A DNA stretch of 64,000 nt from Siminovitchia fordii DSM 16014 = CIP 108821 (GCF_000374565.1 NZ_KB894693.1:23842-87841); one strand, 5' to 3'. Shown: positions 19,326 through 31,481, numbered from the stretch's first letter. Made by a program: numbers and translations. The notes: generated by a model from the sequence alone, not told the origin.

Positions 19326-20645
19326 TTATTGAGCTTTTTTCAGCTGTTGCTGCAGCAGGCTTTCATATGCGACCTGAAATTTCTGTATATCTCCCGCCCC
19401 CATGAAAATTAGCACCGAATCATCAAGCATCAAAAGAGGGGATGTGTCTTCTTCTTTAAGGATTTCTGCCCCTTCAATTTTTGCTTTTAAATCGTCTATT
19501 GTCAGTTCTCCATGATTTTCGCGGGCCGAACCGAAAATGTCACATAAGTATACCTGATTTGCTTCGCCTAAACTTTCACCAAACTCCTGTAAAAATGTCC
19601 GGGTTCTTGTAAAAGTATGAGGCTGGAACACAGCGACAATCGGACGATCCGGATATTTCTGCCTTGCTGCATTGATCGTCGCTTTTATCTCAACTGGGTG
19701 ATGAGCGTAATCATCAATAAGGATTTGGTTCCCAAGCCGTTTCTCAGTAAACCGACGTTTCACTCCATTGAAAGTCAATAATTGCCGCTTCAAGATTTTC
19801 GTGTCCAGCTCTTCATAGTGACATAGCGCAATTACAGCGAGCGCGTTTAATATATTATGATCCCCGTACGCAGGAATTTCAAAGGATGCATAAAAGTGAT
19901 TTCGTACAAACACATCAAATTTTGTCCCAGCCGTTGATTTTTCAATATTTCGTGCTTGGAAATCATTTCCTTCTCCAAAGCCGTAAAACAGGACGGGGAC
20001 GCCTGCCTGGATCTTTTGCAGCTGTTCATCATCGCCGAAAGCAATGATCGCCTTATTGACCTGCAGGGCCATCTCTTGAAATGCCTGAAATACATCATCC
20101 ACATTGGTAAAGTAATCGGGATGATCAAAGTCGATATTTGTCATAATAGCGTAGTCAGGGTGGTATGATAAAAAGTGTCTGCGATACTCACATGCTTCAA
20201 AAACAAAATAAGCCGCATTCCTTTCCCCTTTTCCAGTACCATCCCCAATCAAGAATGAAGTGGGTTTCGCACCTTTCATAACATGAGCAAGGAGACCAGT
20301 CGTCGATGTTTTTCCATGTGATCCCGTAACCCCGATGCTTGTAAAGTTTTTCATGTACTCGCCCAAAAATGTGTGATAACGGATAACTTCAATTCCCTGT
20401 TTTAATGCCTCATCAATTTCTTCATGTGAATCTGAAAAAGCATTTCCCGCAATTACAGTCATTCCAGGTTTTATATTTTCACGATTAAAAGGTAAAATTT
20501 TTATTTTCAAATCATCAAGCGCTTCTTGGGTGAAAAAATATTTTTCCACGTCGGACCCCTGCACCTTATATCCCGAATTGTGAAGAATTTGTGCGAGAGC
20601 GCTCATTCCGGTGCCTTTGATACCGACGAAATGGTATACAGTCAT
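19326..20645 (-). CDS. murC: UDP-N-acetylmuramate--L-alanine ligase
   Basis: A 439-residue cytoplasmic Mur ligase that adds L-Ala to UDP-MurNAc. The N-terminal Rossmann motif [18 protein letters not shown]-loop [13 protein letters not shown] (about residues 105-117), [10 protein letters not shown] and [10 protein letters not shown] signatures are all present. Length fits the family. GGAGG lies seven bases before ATG. It is followed by its own terminator. Confidence 0.96.
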   Translation of the reverse strand: MTVYHFVGIKGTGMSALAQILHNSGYKVQGSDVEKYFFTQEALDDLKIKILPFNRENIKPGMTVIAGNAFSDSHEEIDEALKQGIEVIRYHTFLGEYMKNFTSIGVTGSHGKTSTTGLLAHVMKGAKPTSFLIGDGTGKGERNAAYFVFEACEYRRHFLSYHPDYAIMTNIDFDHPDYFTNVDDVFQAFQEMALQVNKAIIAFGDDEQLQKIQAGVPVLFYGFGEGNDFQARNIEKSTAGTKFDVFVRNHFYASFEIPAYGDHNILNALAVIALCHYEELDTKILKRQLLTFNGVKRRFTEKRLGNQILIDDYAHHPVEIKATINAARQKYPDRPIVAVFQPHTFTRTRTFLQEFGESLGEANQVYLCDIFGSARENHGELTIDDLKAKIEGAEILKEEDTSPLLMLDDSVLIFMGAGDIQKFQVAYESLLQQQLKKAQ

Positions 20646-20852
20646 AGCAGAACCTCCAGCGATCGTCTATCTGTATGTATTATATGAAAAACATTGAATT
20701 TTGCTCAAATGCCATTCAGCCTTGGTCTTCTTATTATGAACTGCCGGCTATACTCGTATGTAGGCATTACAGATAGTTTTTTATTATGCCATTATAACAT
20801 TGATTAAAAACAGTTACTATTCATTCGTTGTCTTTGTATCAAAAAGCGAACA

Positions 20853-21950
20853 TCAGTCGACCTTTTCAAGCCGCGGGTTGGGACGATATCTTCTTCCCGC
20901 CTTCGCAGAATGCTCTCCGTTCAATAACACACAGTCTCCAGTGAAACCGATATTGATTTTTAACAAGCTGCTGCCTATCCCGTACATATCGACCGGGACT
21001 CCCAGATTTTCAAACTCGGTAATTCTCTCCACATTAAAACCGCCTGAAACCACAATTTTGACATGTTGGAATCCTTCGTGATCCAAAGCTTCTCTCAAGG
21101 CAAAGATGAGCGTTGCATTCACACCGCGCGGATCAAAGGTGCCAAGCAAATGTTGATTTCTAAGAAAGTATTTATCGATCATAGTTCTTGATGTGTCCAC
21201 CCGGACCCCTTTCAGCTCTGAACCAAATTCGCGGGCAAGTTTTAGAGAATCGGTGATAACATCATTATTATAATCGACAAGCGTTAATAGTTCATCTTCA
21301 GGAAATGTTTCATGGTATGCCTTGGCGGCTGCTACAATATCACCGCTAAAGAGCTGTATCATTGCATGAGGCATCGTTCCCATACCCTTCTTCCCCCACC
21401 ATTCGTTCATCGCCGGTGTTGCCTGGGCTGTCGATCCCCCGATATATGCAGCATATCCATCACCGGCCTGCTGTGTGAAATGGTCGTCACGATCCCCCAT
21501 AAATATCACGGGTTTTTGTTTACCAGATATGGCTGCCGCCTTTGAAACATTATAGACATTTGTTGCCACGGATGTACGTCTTGAAAGGATGCCATCAATG
21601 ATTCCCTCAAGGTAGCCGAAGTTCTGGTAAGGGCCCGTTACAGTAAGGACCGTTTCAAAAGGGGTTATCTTATCTCCATCCTTCAGCGAATAAATTTCCA
21701 GGTTTTCAGGATCTTTCGCGAAATTTTTCAAAAGGGCAATGGCTTCGTCTGTCCCACATAGAACAGCTTCTTTCCTTTGAAAAAATTGCATTGTCACGAT
21801 GTTATCTTTTTTATAACGCTCTGCGATTTCTCTTGTTTTTAAAAAATATACAGCCGAAAACCAGCCATCTTTCACACGCTCATCAAATTTAAAGGTTTTA
21901 TTGGTCAATCTCTTTATTTTGCCCTGAAGCTTCAGTTCGATTTCCTTCAT
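20853..21950 (-). CDS. Nicotinate phosphoribosyltransferase
   Basis: A 365-residue enzyme of the NAPRTase family converting nicotinate and PRPP to nicotinate mononucleotide in NAD salvage. Recognisable parts are the phosphoribosyl-binding segment VKIVVSGGFNVERI with a following GIGSSL glycine motif, LVDYNNDVITDSLKLA and FMGDRDDHF. ATG at 21950 has CAAGGAG nine bases upstream and is preferred to the in-frame ATG at 21983, which overlaps the preceding terminator. B. subtilis has a differently related pncB; this shorter form is common in other Bacillus. Confidence 0.88.
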   Translation of the reverse strand: MKEIELKLQGKIKRLTNKTFKFDERVKDGWFSAVYFLKTREIAERYKKDNIVTMQFFQRKEAVLCGTDEAIALLKNFAKDPENLEIYSLKDGDKITPFETVLTVTGPYQNFGYLEGIIDGILSRRTSVATNVYNVSKAAAISGKQKPVIFMGDRDDHFTQQAGDGYAAYIGGSTAQATPAMNEWWGKKGMGTMPHAMIQLFSGDIVAAAKAYHETFPEDELLTLVDYNNDVITDSLKLAREFGSELKGVRVDTSRTMIDKYFLRNQHLLGTFDPRGVNATLIFALREALDHEGFQHVKIVVSGGFNVERITEFENLGVPVDMYGIGSSLLKINIGFTGDCVLLNGEHSAKAGRRYRPNPRLEKVD

Positions 21951-21983
21951 GTCGGATACTCCTTGTGCTACTTTAATCTCCAT

Positions 21984-22016
21984 TAAAAAAGGGGAAGCCT
22001 TAGTTCCCCATTAACA
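21984..22016 (-). terminator. Terminator of sftA
   Basis: Minus-strand GGGGAA/TTCCCC hairpin (plus 21991-22010) followed by TTTTTT. Confidence 0.7.
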
Positions 22017-22037
22017 AATAGAATAACATTTTATCCT

Positions 22038-25094
<3,057 letters not shown>

Positions 25095-25216
25095 ATTCAA
25101 CCACTCTTTCTTTCATTTAAGGTAATATCTGTCATCCATTCATTATAACAAAAAAACGAATAATAATTGATGGGTTTGGAACATTAAAAACGATTTTAAA
25201 AAAGGAGGTTACTAAA

Positions 25217-25795
25217 ATGAAATTTATAAAACCGTTCATTTTTGCAGGTTTAATATCTGTGGTACTGGTCGGATGCGGCACCGCAAATAATAACGACCGG
25301 TTTACAAGTGATGACAACCGTCCTCTTGGAGTCCGTTACGACCCTACGGATAACCGTGACGATGCTGATAACATGAACGACGGCATCGGGGTGAACGATA
25401 ACCGGAATGGTGTAAATGATAACAGAAATGATGGACTTGACAATGCAGGAGACAATAACCGTAACATCGACCTTGCAGATGACGTTGCCGACAAAGTGAC
25501 CGACTTGAAAGAGGTTGACGATGCAAGTGTACTTGTAACGAACCGCAACGCCTATGTAGCAGTGAAGCTCAGTGACCAGGGTAACAGAAAAATGAACAAT
25601 GATCTACAGAAGAAAATTTCTCGTACGGTAAGAGATACTAAACATGATTTTGACAATGTGTACATTTCCGAGAACCCTGACTTTTACGACCGTATGAGAG
25701 GATATGGGAATGACATTCGGAACGGTCGTCCAATAGGCGGTTTCTTTGATGAATTTACCGAGACTGTACAACGTGTATTTCCTAACGCCAGATAA
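25217..25795 (+). CDS. YhcN/YlaJ family sporulation lipoprotein
   Basis: A 192-residue lipoprotein with a signal peptide ending in the lipobox LVGC (Cys at ~20), an Asn/Asp/Arg-rich low-complexity stretch (NDNRNGVNDNRNDGLDN, about 55-80) and the YhcN/YlaJ domain (IDLADDVADKVTDLKEVDDASVLVTNRNAYVAVKL). Relatives are made during sporulation and found in the spore inner membrane, where they affect germination or outgrowth. AAAGGAGG precedes ATG. It is divergent from sftA and monocistronic. Confidence 0.9.
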   Translation: MKFIKPFIFAGLISVVLVGCGTANNNDRFTSDDNRPLGVRYDPTDNRDDADNMNDGIGVNDNRNGVNDNRNDGLDNAGDNNRNIDLADDVADKVTDLKEVDDASVLVTNRNAYVAVKLSDQGNRKMNNDLQKKISRTVRDTKHDFDNVYISENPDFYDRMRGYGNDIRNGRPIGGFFDEFTETVQRVFPNAR

Positions 25796-25799
25796 ATAA

Positions 25800-26060
25800 A
25801 AGGGCAAGCATCCGTTTAACAACGTACAAATTGGAGCACTCCCATCGAGATAAAGAAAAAAAGAAATACGAGTATACCCGCTTTTCGGCGCAAAGCTATA
25901 CGATGGAAAGAAGGGTAGTTTGCCTTCTTTAACTTGCTCCGATAGCACTCGTTAACTTATTGAAATCCCTCTGCTTTAACTTCCTTGAAAAAGTCTACAC
26001 AGGGAAAGCGGAAGTTTTCGAGGAAAGGTGAGTAGGGTTTCCCCAGTCACTGGGCACTGG
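25800..26060. repeat. Degenerate copy of the interspersed repeat family
   Basis: This gene-free stretch shares blocks with the repeats at 53.85-54.59 kb: CGTACAAATTGGAGCACTCC...CGAGATAAAG matches their 5' half, and GAAGG-GTAGTTTGCCTTC plus CCGATAGCACTCGTTA match the smaller nested type. It is strongly diverged and rearranged. No gene was found in it. Confidence 0.6.
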
Positions 26061-26072
26061 AAGTAATTACCT

Positions 26073-26110
26073 AAAATGCCGAAATTTCACAATGAAATTT
26101 CGGCATTTTT
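26073..26110. terminator. Strong bidirectional hairpin after the YciI gene
   Basis: Near-perfect 16-bp stem AAAATGCCGAAATTTC / GAAATTTCGGCATTTT with T run on either strand, directly downstream of the minus-strand YciI gene. Confidence 0.9.
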
Positions 26111-26121
26111 CATTCGTTGCA

Positions 26122-26388
26122 TTATGCGTCGGAGACCATGTCCCATTCATGTATTTCATAAGTTCTAGCATCATTTACAACATAGGGATCTTGCTTTACC
26201 CATGACTCAACTTGTTCAAGATTTTCACCTTGATAAATGACAAGGCCGCCTGCTCCGTCAGTAAAACGGCCAAACATTGCCACTTTCTTTTCTTTTTTCA
26301 TCCTTGCCAGGAATTCCAAATGTGCCGGCCGGTGCTGCTGGCTTTTTTCTTCATCCTTCATTGGTAAAAAAACAGCATAATAGTTCAT
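26122..26388 (-). CDS. YciI family protein
   Basis: An 88-residue protein of the YCII-related family (ferredoxin-like fold). It begins MNYYAVFLPMKDEEKSQQ, keeps the conserved HLEFLARMKKEKKVAMFGRF segment with a His, and ends in the DPYVVNDARTYEIHEW motif typical of the family, containing the Asp-Pro pair before the C-terminal strands. GAGGGAG precedes the ATG. No clear function; related proteins are putative small hydrolases or dehalogenase-like. Confidence 0.85.
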   Translation of the reverse strand: MNYYAVFLPMKDEEKSQQHRPAHLEFLARMKKEKKVAMFGRFTDGAGGLVIYQGENLEQVESWVKQDPYVVNDARTYEIHEWDMVSDA

Positions 26389-26458
26389 TCTTCTCCCTCC
26401 AACTTTACTTTTATTGACGTATTATATCATGCCCACAAGCCTTGTTAACAGCCGGCTG

Positions 26459-27421
26459 TTAGTTCACTCTTTTTACATCACCGGAACCAACAAGAACATT
26501 ATGTAAATTATCTACGGCCAATTCCGCCATTTTCATTCTAGTCGCTATGCTGGCGCTCCCAATATGCGGCAAGGTGACAACATTGGGGAGTGTCAACAAT
26601 GGATGGCTGAGATCCATAGGTTCTTTTTCAAATACATCTAATCCCGCAGCCCATATGGTTTCATTTTTCAATGCAATATATAGGGCGGATTCATCCACAA
26701 TTCCTCCTCGGGCTGTATTGATCAAAATAGCAGTCTTTTTCATAAGCGCCAGCTCTTTGGCAGAGATCAGATGATGGACCTTTTCGCTGTACGGCAGTAA
26801 AATGCTTATAAAATCCGATTCTTTTAACACCTCATTTAGTTCTGCAAATCGGGCGCCGGTTTCTCCTTCTGCAGAAGGCTTTCGCGATCGGTTATAATAA
26901 AGAATATTCATTCCGAATCCGGCTGCTCGTTTTGCAACCGCCTGTCCAATTCGGCCAAAACCGACGATTCCAAGCGTCGCTCCATGGATATCCATGCCTG
27001 TCAATTGCAGCGGAGACCATGTTTCCCATTTGCCTTTACGGAGATAATCGGATGCCTCAACCAGCCTTCTTGCTGTCGCCATCATTAAAGCAAATGTCAG
27101 ATCAGCCGTTGTTTCCGTCAAAACCCCTGGTGTATTTGTAACAATAATCCCTTTTTTAGAAGCTGTCTCCACATCGACATTATTATAGCCAACCGCCATG
27201 TTGCTTATCACTTTTAGATTCGGAGCAGCATCCATCACCTCTTCATCTATCGTTTCGGTCAACATACAAAGCAATCCGTGGGCATCGCTTACCCGTTCAA
27301 GCAATACTTGTCTCGGAACTGCCTCTTCTTCTTGCTCCCACATGATAACATTAAAGTTTTCCTCCAGTTTTTTTACTGTACTGGAGGGAAGCTTTCGCGT
27401 TATATATATTGTTTCTTTCAA
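26459..27421 (-). CDS. 2-hydroxyacid dehydrogenase (glyoxylate/hydroxypyruvate reductase type)
   Basis: A 320-residue NAD(P)-dependent D-2-hydroxyacid dehydrogenase. The nucleotide-binding motif is GATLGIVGFGRIGQAVAKRA (about residues 143-162). Catalytic residues are Arg in NTARGGIVDE, Glu in VFEKEP and His in LPHIGSA. This pattern fits GyaR/GhrB-type enzymes reducing glyoxylate or hydroxypyruvate; the substrate cannot be fixed by eye. TTG at 27421 has GAGGAG nine bases upstream. It is divergent from the LytTR gene. Confidence 0.9.
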   Translation of the reverse strand: MKETIYITRKLPSSTVKKLEENFNVIMWEQEEEAVPRQVLLERVSDAHGLLCMLTETIDEEVMDAAPNLKVISNMAVGYNNVDVETASKKGIIVTNTPGVLTETTADLTFALMMATARRLVEASDYLRKGKWETWSPLQLTGMDIHGATLGIVGFGRIGQAVAKRAAGFGMNILYYNRSRKPSAEGETGARFAELNEVLKESDFISILLPYSEKVHHLISAKELALMKKTAILINTARGGIVDESALYIALKNETIWAAGLDVFEKEPMDLSHPLLTLPNVVTLPHIGSASIATRMKMAELAVDNLHNVLVGSGDVKRVN

Positions 27422-27455
27422 AAGTCTTTCTCCTCTCCATATTCCTTTTTATCAT

Positions 27456-27521
27456 CTTACAGTATTATTTCGACCACTTGACGCAAATTTCCTTTTCAGC
27501 AAGCTCACAAGAAACTATACT
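27456..27521 (+). promoter_or_regulatory. Candidate LytTR-controlled promoter
   Basis: Two related boxes, CTTACAG (27456-27462) and CTTGACG (27477-27483), lie 21 bp apart, i.e. two helical turns, the usual arrangement of LytTR direct repeats. They sit just upstream of a weak -35 TTTTCA (27493-27498) and TATACT (27516-27521) with a 17-bp spacer. The match is suggestive only. Confidence 0.35.
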
Positions 27522-27543
27522 CATGGAGAAAGGAGCTGATGCA

Positions 27544-27990
27544 GTGAAGGTTCATTTGAATATCGATCCCGGCGTCGAAGAAGATGAAATCGTGATATCT
27601 ATCAAAGAAATGAATACAAAAGTGGAAAAAATATTATCCATCATAAACGAAGATGATGCGAACGAGTTCATCCCCCTACAAAGGGAGGAGCGGATATATT
27701 TAATGGAGCCAAAGGAAGTTTCCCATGTTTTTTCAGAAGATAATAAATGCTTTGCATTCAAAGGCAAGGAGAAATACCGTTATAAAGAAACTTTGAAGCA
27801 ATTCGAAGAACAGTACAATCATCATGATTTCATAAGAATTTCTAAATATTGTCTCGCAAATATAACTTGGATGGAATATTTTGAAGCCACTTTCGGAGGG
27901 AGCTTAGTCGTTGTCTTCAAAAACGGTGAAAAAGAGATCGTTTCTCGGAAATATGCAAAGGAATTAAAAAAATCACTTTTTAAGGAGTGA
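27544..27990 (+). CDS. LytTR-family DNA-binding protein without receiver domain
   Basis: A 148-residue regulator. The C-terminal ~100 residues form a LytTR DNA-binding domain (IYLMEPKEVSHVFSEDNKCF through FIRISKYCLANITWMEYF and LKNGEK-like turn, VSRKYAKELKKSL). The first ~45 residues are not a response-regulator receiver. GTG at 27544 follows AAAGGAG by eight bases; the longer frame starting at 27409 overlaps the divergent dehydrogenase. It is coupled to the DUF3021 membrane gene, whose Shine-Dalgarno overlaps its stop. Such pairs are known as LytTR regulatory systems in which the membrane partner restrains the regulator (family knowledge, inferred here). Confidence 0.88.
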   Translation: MKVHLNIDPGVEEDEIVISIKEMNTKVEKILSIINEDDANEFIPLQREERIYLMEPKEVSHVFSEDNKCFAFKGKEKYRYKETLKQFEEQYNHHDFIRISKYCLANITWMEYFEATFGGSLVVVFKNGEKEIVSRKYAKELKKSLFKE

Positions 27991-27996
27991 ATCATT

Positions 27997-28401
27997 ATGC
28001 TGGTCTTGAAAGCAATCAGAAATATCTTAATCGGTTTCGGTATAGCAAATATTTCTCTGCTGATCTTCATTTTATTTGCCGGTTCTTACGGTTGGACCCA
28101 AATGGATATGGCGTTATTAAGAACCCAGGTCATTGGAAGCATGGCTTATGGAGCTTTGTGCGGAATCGTTTCCCTGGTACATGAAAGCAACCAATTGTCA
28201 CTGTTTACTAAATCAAGTATTCAATTCTTTGGTTTTGTGGCTGGCTATGGAATATTCGGATACTCTTTAGGTTGGTTTCATTCCCTTGAAAACATGCTCC
28301 TTATGTTCGGAATCTATATCGTTATTTATGTGCTCATTTGGCTTTCATTCTATTTTTTCCAAAGGAGATTGGCCGACGAGTTGAATAAAGGGATTAAATA
28401 G
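27997..28401 (+). CDS. DUF3021 family membrane protein
   Basis: A 134-residue protein with four predicted transmembrane helices (about residues 10-30, 43-62, 74-94, 101-122) and a short charged C-terminus, recognised as DUF3021 by its size and its pairing with a LytTR regulator. AAGGAG lies inside the end of the LytTR gene. Probably it senses a membrane or cell-envelope condition and controls the LytTR partner; no substrate or signal is visible. Confidence 0.85.
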   Translation: MLVLKAIRNILIGFGIANISLLIFILFAGSYGWTQMDMALLRTQVIGSMAYGALCGIVSLVHESNQLSLFTKSSIQFFGFVAGYGIFGYSLGWFHSLENMLLMFGIYIVIYVLIWLSFYFFQRRLADELNKGIK

Positions 28402-28439
28402 TGACCGGAATTTTTGAAGAGCGTTTTAAAAGAGATTGA

Positions 28440-28475
28440 GCAGCCGGTATGTCCCAGGCATCCGACTGCTCCGAC
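28440..28475. terminator. Hairpin between the DUF3021 gene and yxlG
   Basis: GAGCAGCCGG / CCGACTGCTC forms a ten-pair stem with one mismatch between the two convergent genes. The T tracts are weak on both strands. Confidence 0.5.
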
Positions 28476-28477
28476 GT

Positions 28478-29254
28478 TCAATAGCTTTCGTATTTTTTAA
28501 AGGAGAAAATGGACAGCAGCACCAAACCAAATATCAAAGCTAAGCTTACAAACATCATCACCCCAATAGATTCTTCCCACTTGCCAGTCAGCAGTACGCT
28601 GCCCGCTTGATTTAGGGCATTGGCAGGACTCCATCCCATATATTTCGGAAAAAGCGTACCGAGAATTGACAAGGTGGCGACTGTCATGATACTCAGCCCG
28701 GCGATTCCTCCGTTTTTCTTCATCAATGTCCCGAGGAAAAGAGTAATAGATAGGGTCAATAAAATCCAAAGACTGTAAACTCCCAAACTGGAGATGAACC
28801 TTTTAAATTCCACCTGATTGAATAAGAGGTTCGTATAATAATAGGCCAGACCATAACTTAAGGCAAACGAAAGCAGAAAAATCAATGCCTGAGCCACCCA
28901 TTTACTGAAAATATATTCAAAAGGTTCAACAGGTCTCGCCATAACCAGCGAGAGTGAATCGCTGTTGCGCTCATTTGATATGACACCCATTGCACTCAAA
29001 ACAAAAATGGCTGTCCCGATCATCCCGAATTGCGATAAAGTTCCCGCTAAGACTTCCTCACCGGATGGAACGGGAAATTCGATGACGGCACCGTCCGGAA
29101 GATTGCCGGCCATTTCCAAAATCTCAGGCATGAAGTACGTACTGATTGGCTGGGAAACAGCTAATAAGGACAAAACGACAGGGAGCCAAATAAGCTTCTT
29201 GTCACGCCAAGCCTCCAGCCATTCTTTTTTAAAAAGGGTTGTAAAAGTTCTCAT
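28478..29254 (-). CDS. yxlG: ABC transporter permease YxlG
   Basis: A 258-residue ABC-2-type permease with six predicted membrane helices (first VLSLLAVSQPISTYFM, then IFVLSAMGVISNERNSDSLSLVMARPV with the family motif around the first cytoplasmic loop). Its ATG overlaps the stop of yxlF by four bases. Position and length match YxlG of the B. subtilis sigY operon. It pairs with YxlF; the substrate is unknown. Last gene of the operon. Confidence 0.87.
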   Translation of the reverse strand: MRTFTTLFKKEWLEAWRDKKLIWLPVVLSLLAVSQPISTYFMPEILEMAGNLPDGAVIEFPVPSGEEVLAGTLSQFGMIGTAIFVLSAMGVISNERNSDSLSLVMARPVEPFEYIFSKWVAQALIFLLSFALSYGLAYYYTNLLFNQVEFKRFISSLGVYSLWILLTLSITLFLGTLMKKNGGIAGLSIMTVATLSILGTLFPKYMGWSPANALNQAGSVLLTGKWEESIGVMMFVSLALIFGLVLLSIFSFKKYESY

Positions 29255-30141
29255 TGTTCCATCAACTCCAGATAAGCATCTTCCAATGTACGTCCATTTT
29301 CAGCAAATTGAGTGATCGTGAAACCTTTTGCCATACAATCTCTTAGCAAATGGTTCCGATCATCCGAATTCCTAAGTCTGAGTTCAACCAAGCATGGTGA
29401 AGAAAAAGAACATTCCGCAATATAGTCTTTTGATCTTAGCCATTCTCCCATTTCTTCCTTTGTCTCCAAAATTACACGATTTTCTCCCCGGATGTTCCTT
29501 AGATCAACAAGATTACCGCTCCACTTCATTCTCCCGCCTTTTAACATGATGATCTCATCACAAACCTGCTCAGCATCATGCAGCACATGAGTTGAAAATA
29601 ATATGGCCATCCTCTTTTTCAGTTCATTCATTATTTCCAGTACATCCCTTCTGCCGGAAGGGTCCAGGGCAGAAACCGGTTCATCCAAAATCAATAATTT
29701 TGGTTCATGAATCATTGCCTGCGCCAAACCGAGCCGTTGCTTCATCCCTCCGGAAAAACCCCCTATCTTTTTGTTCTTTGCATCTTCTAACCCTGCAAAT
29801 GAGAGCATTTCTTCGATTTTTTCCTTTAATTGTTTTTTGGGGATCTGAGAAAGCCTTCCTGAAAACTCCAGGTATTCTTTCGCACTCATCCATGAAAAAA
29901 AAGCGGGGTATTGCGGCAAGTATCCAATAAACCTCCGGTCGATATTTTCCTTGCCCCCAAACCGAATATTCCCGGAAGTCGGAGTCAATAACCCTGCGAG
30001 CATCTGCAATGTAGTGGTTTTCCCCGCTCCGTTCGGTCCCAGCAAGGCAACACATTCATTACCTTTTATGTTTAGGTCTAACTGCTCTACCGCCGTATGA
30101 ACTCCAAACTTTTTTGTTAACTTTTCTACTGTCAGTAACAT
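29251..30141 (-). CDS. yxlF: ABC transporter ATPase YxlF
   Basis: A 296-residue ATPase: Walker A GPNGAGKTT (about residues 35-43), signature FSGGMKQRLG, Walker B LLILDEPVSALD, and a ~75-residue C-terminal extension common in DrrA/CcmA-type exporters. The length matches B. subtilis YxlF. It forms the transporter with YxlG, overlapping it by ATGA. Belongs to the sigY operon. Confidence 0.92.
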   Translation of the reverse strand: MLLTVEKLTKKFGVHTAVEQLDLNIKGNECVALLGPNGAGKTTTLQMLAGLLTPTSGNIRFGGKENIDRRFIGYLPQYPAFFSWMSAKEYLEFSGRLSQIPKKQLKEKIEEMLSFAGLEDAKNKKIGGFSGGMKQRLGLAQAMIHEPKLLILDEPVSALDPSGRRDVLEIMNELKKRMAILFSTHVLHDAEQVCDEIIMLKGGRMKWSGNLVDLRNIRGENRVILETKEEMGEWLRSKDYIAECSFSSPCLVELRLRNSDDRNHLLRDCMAKGFTITQFAENGRTLEDAYLELMEQ

Positions 30142-30154
30142 GTAATGTCTTCTC

Positions 30155-30346
30155 CTAACCTTGTTTTTTCCGGCCGATGATAAAATAAAGAACCGGTCCG
30201 ATCAAATTGATAAAGAGGATAATAAGGACCCACACCCATTTGGGGCCGTTTGTATTCTGTTCCTTAAGGCAACTGATAAGAGCCGTAATCACCAATATAA
30301 GATCTAATACGATAATGGGAGCAACTAATTCCCATGAAATTGGCAT
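30155..30346 (-). CDS. yxlE: PLDc_N-domain small membrane protein YxlE
   Basis: A 63-residue protein with two transmembrane helices (WELVAPIIVLDLILVITALI and WVWVLIILFINLIGPVLYFIIG) ending in GRKKQG. It has the phospholipase-D N-terminal (PLDc_N) domain, here without any catalytic part. In the sigY operon such proteins help hold SigY inactive (known for B. subtilis YxlD/YxlE as negative regulators). Confidence 0.88.
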   Translation of the reverse strand: MPISWELVAPIIVLDLILVITALISCLKEQNTNGPKWVWVLIILFINLIGPVLYFIIGRKKQG

Positions 30347-30362
30347 AACAATCCCTCCAAAC

Positions 30363-30566
30363 CTAATGATTCATTTTTTTCCTGTACGGCCTGATCACAA
30401 TAAAATAATAAAATATAGACGGAAATGGGAACTGGATCAATCCCCATACCCCCCAAAACCAAGCGTATGCCCCTTTTTTCTTGGCATCTATAAAAAGAAG
30501 GATACTTTGTGTCAACATAATGGGAGATACCAACACAAGTGCAAAAAGCTGTTCAGAATCCATCAT
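30363..30566 (-). CDS. yxlD: Small membrane protein YxlD
   Basis: A 67-residue protein with two hydrophobic helices (ALVLVSPIMLTQSILLFIDA and FWGVWGLIQFPFPSIFYYFIV) and a basic tail. ATG at 30566 (or the adjacent ATG at 30563) has GAGG upstream and overlaps the end of yxlC. Assignment as YxlD rests mainly on its place in the sigY operon. Confidence 0.78.
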   Translation of the reverse strand: MMDSEQLFALVLVSPIMLTQSILLFIDAKKKGAYAWFWGVWGLIQFPFPSIFYYFIVIRPYRKKMNH

Positions 30567-30888
30567 CCAACACCTCACTCAAGCTCCTGCGGCGTTTTTT
30601 TTCTGCAGTATAAATAATTGGAATGGCAATAAAAGCCATTATCTGCACCCATAAAAAAACCACTGGAACCCTTAATGAGACAACGAAGTACGTGGCCAAG
30701 ATGATCAAGGCTGTAAAAATAAAGATGGCCAGTTCACGCATCCACGCCTTTTTACGCTGTCTTTTGAACTGAGTCAAAGTATGCATCAGCTCGTATTGCC
30801 GCGGGGCTTCAGCTTGATGTGCATCCTCCAGCTTTTTCATATCATGCATTAAACGATCTATCCAATCTTTTTCATTGCCTTCCTTCAA
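30553..30888 (-). CDS. yxlC: YxlC, probable regulator of SigY
   Basis: A 111-residue protein: a soluble ~50-residue N-terminus ([18 protein letters not shown]) and two transmembrane helices ([20 protein letters not shown] and [18 protein letters not shown]). It lies directly downstream of and overlaps sigY by ATGA, the expected place for the anti-sigma component. It has no zinc-binding ZAS motif. In B. subtilis YxlC is needed to keep SigY off. Confidence 0.87.
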   Translation of the reverse strand: MKEGNEKDWIDRLMHDMKKLEDAHQAEAPRQYELMHTLTQFKRQRKKAWMRELAIFIFTALIILATYFVVSLRVPVVFLWVQIMAFIAIPIIYTAEKKRRRSLSEVLDDGF

Positions 30889-31418
30889 TCAGACCACTCC
30901 TTTCGTATTTTGCTTAGCCCGGTATGCACCCGGGACTTGGCAGTCCCTTCTTTAATATTCAGCATCTTGGAAATTTCGGCATAAGAATATCCGTAATAAT
31001 GCCTAAGCAGGATTGGAGCTTTCAATTCCGGATCAAGTCCCGAAAACAGTTCCAGATCTCCCGTCCAATCCTCTCCCTTCAGGGAAAGCTGCCATTTCAT
31101 TTTTCGAATCGCTTCATTCCTTGCTTTTTCAACAATCCGCCTTTGTCTCTTTTCTTTTCGTTGCTGATCTAAATACAATCTTGAAGCTATGGCAATCAGC
31201 CAAGTCGAGAATTTTGATTCCTCTTTAAAGCTATGCAAATGAGTGTATGCCTTGATCATTGTTTCCTGTATCAGATCTTCTGTAACATCCGGACGGAGAC
31301 TCAGCTTGATTAAATATTTATATAAAAACATATAATTTTCTTGAAAAAGATGCGTAAATGCTTCATCTTTTCCCTTTCTCGCTTCCCTGATAAGATCCTT
31401 TTCCACTTCTCTTTCCAA
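30885..31418 (-). CDS. sigY: ECF RNA polymerase sigma factor SigY
   Basis: A 177-residue extracytoplasmic-function sigma factor with region 2 ([35 protein letters not shown]) and region 4 ([40 protein letters not shown]) and no further domain. TTG at 31418 is the start, with AGGGGG eleven bases upstream. It heads the six-gene set sigY-yxlCDEFG and is preceded by a promoter that matches SigY's own recognition sequence, so it should autoregulate. Confidence 0.93.
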   Translation of the reverse strand: MEREVEKDLIREARKGKDEAFTHLFQENYMFLYKYLIKLSLRPDVTEDLIQETMIKAYTHLHSFKEESKFSTWLIAIASRLYLDQQRKEKRQRRIVEKARNEAIRKMKWQLSLKGEDWTGDLELFSGLDPELKAPILLRHYYGYSYAEISKMLNIKEGTAKSRVHTGLSKIRKEWSD

Positions 31419-31455
31419 CCAACGCCAAGCCCCCTTTCTTTGCCTTCGATGATAT

Positions 31456-31481
31456 GACGTAAGTTTAGCAGAAACCGTTCA
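31456..31481 (-). promoter_or_regulatory. Autoregulatory SigY promoter
   Basis: On the minus strand TGAACG (31481-31476), a spacer of exactly 16 bp, and CGTC (31459-31456). This is the sequence known for the B. subtilis SigY promoter, located about 38 bases before the sigY start. Confidence 0.9.
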
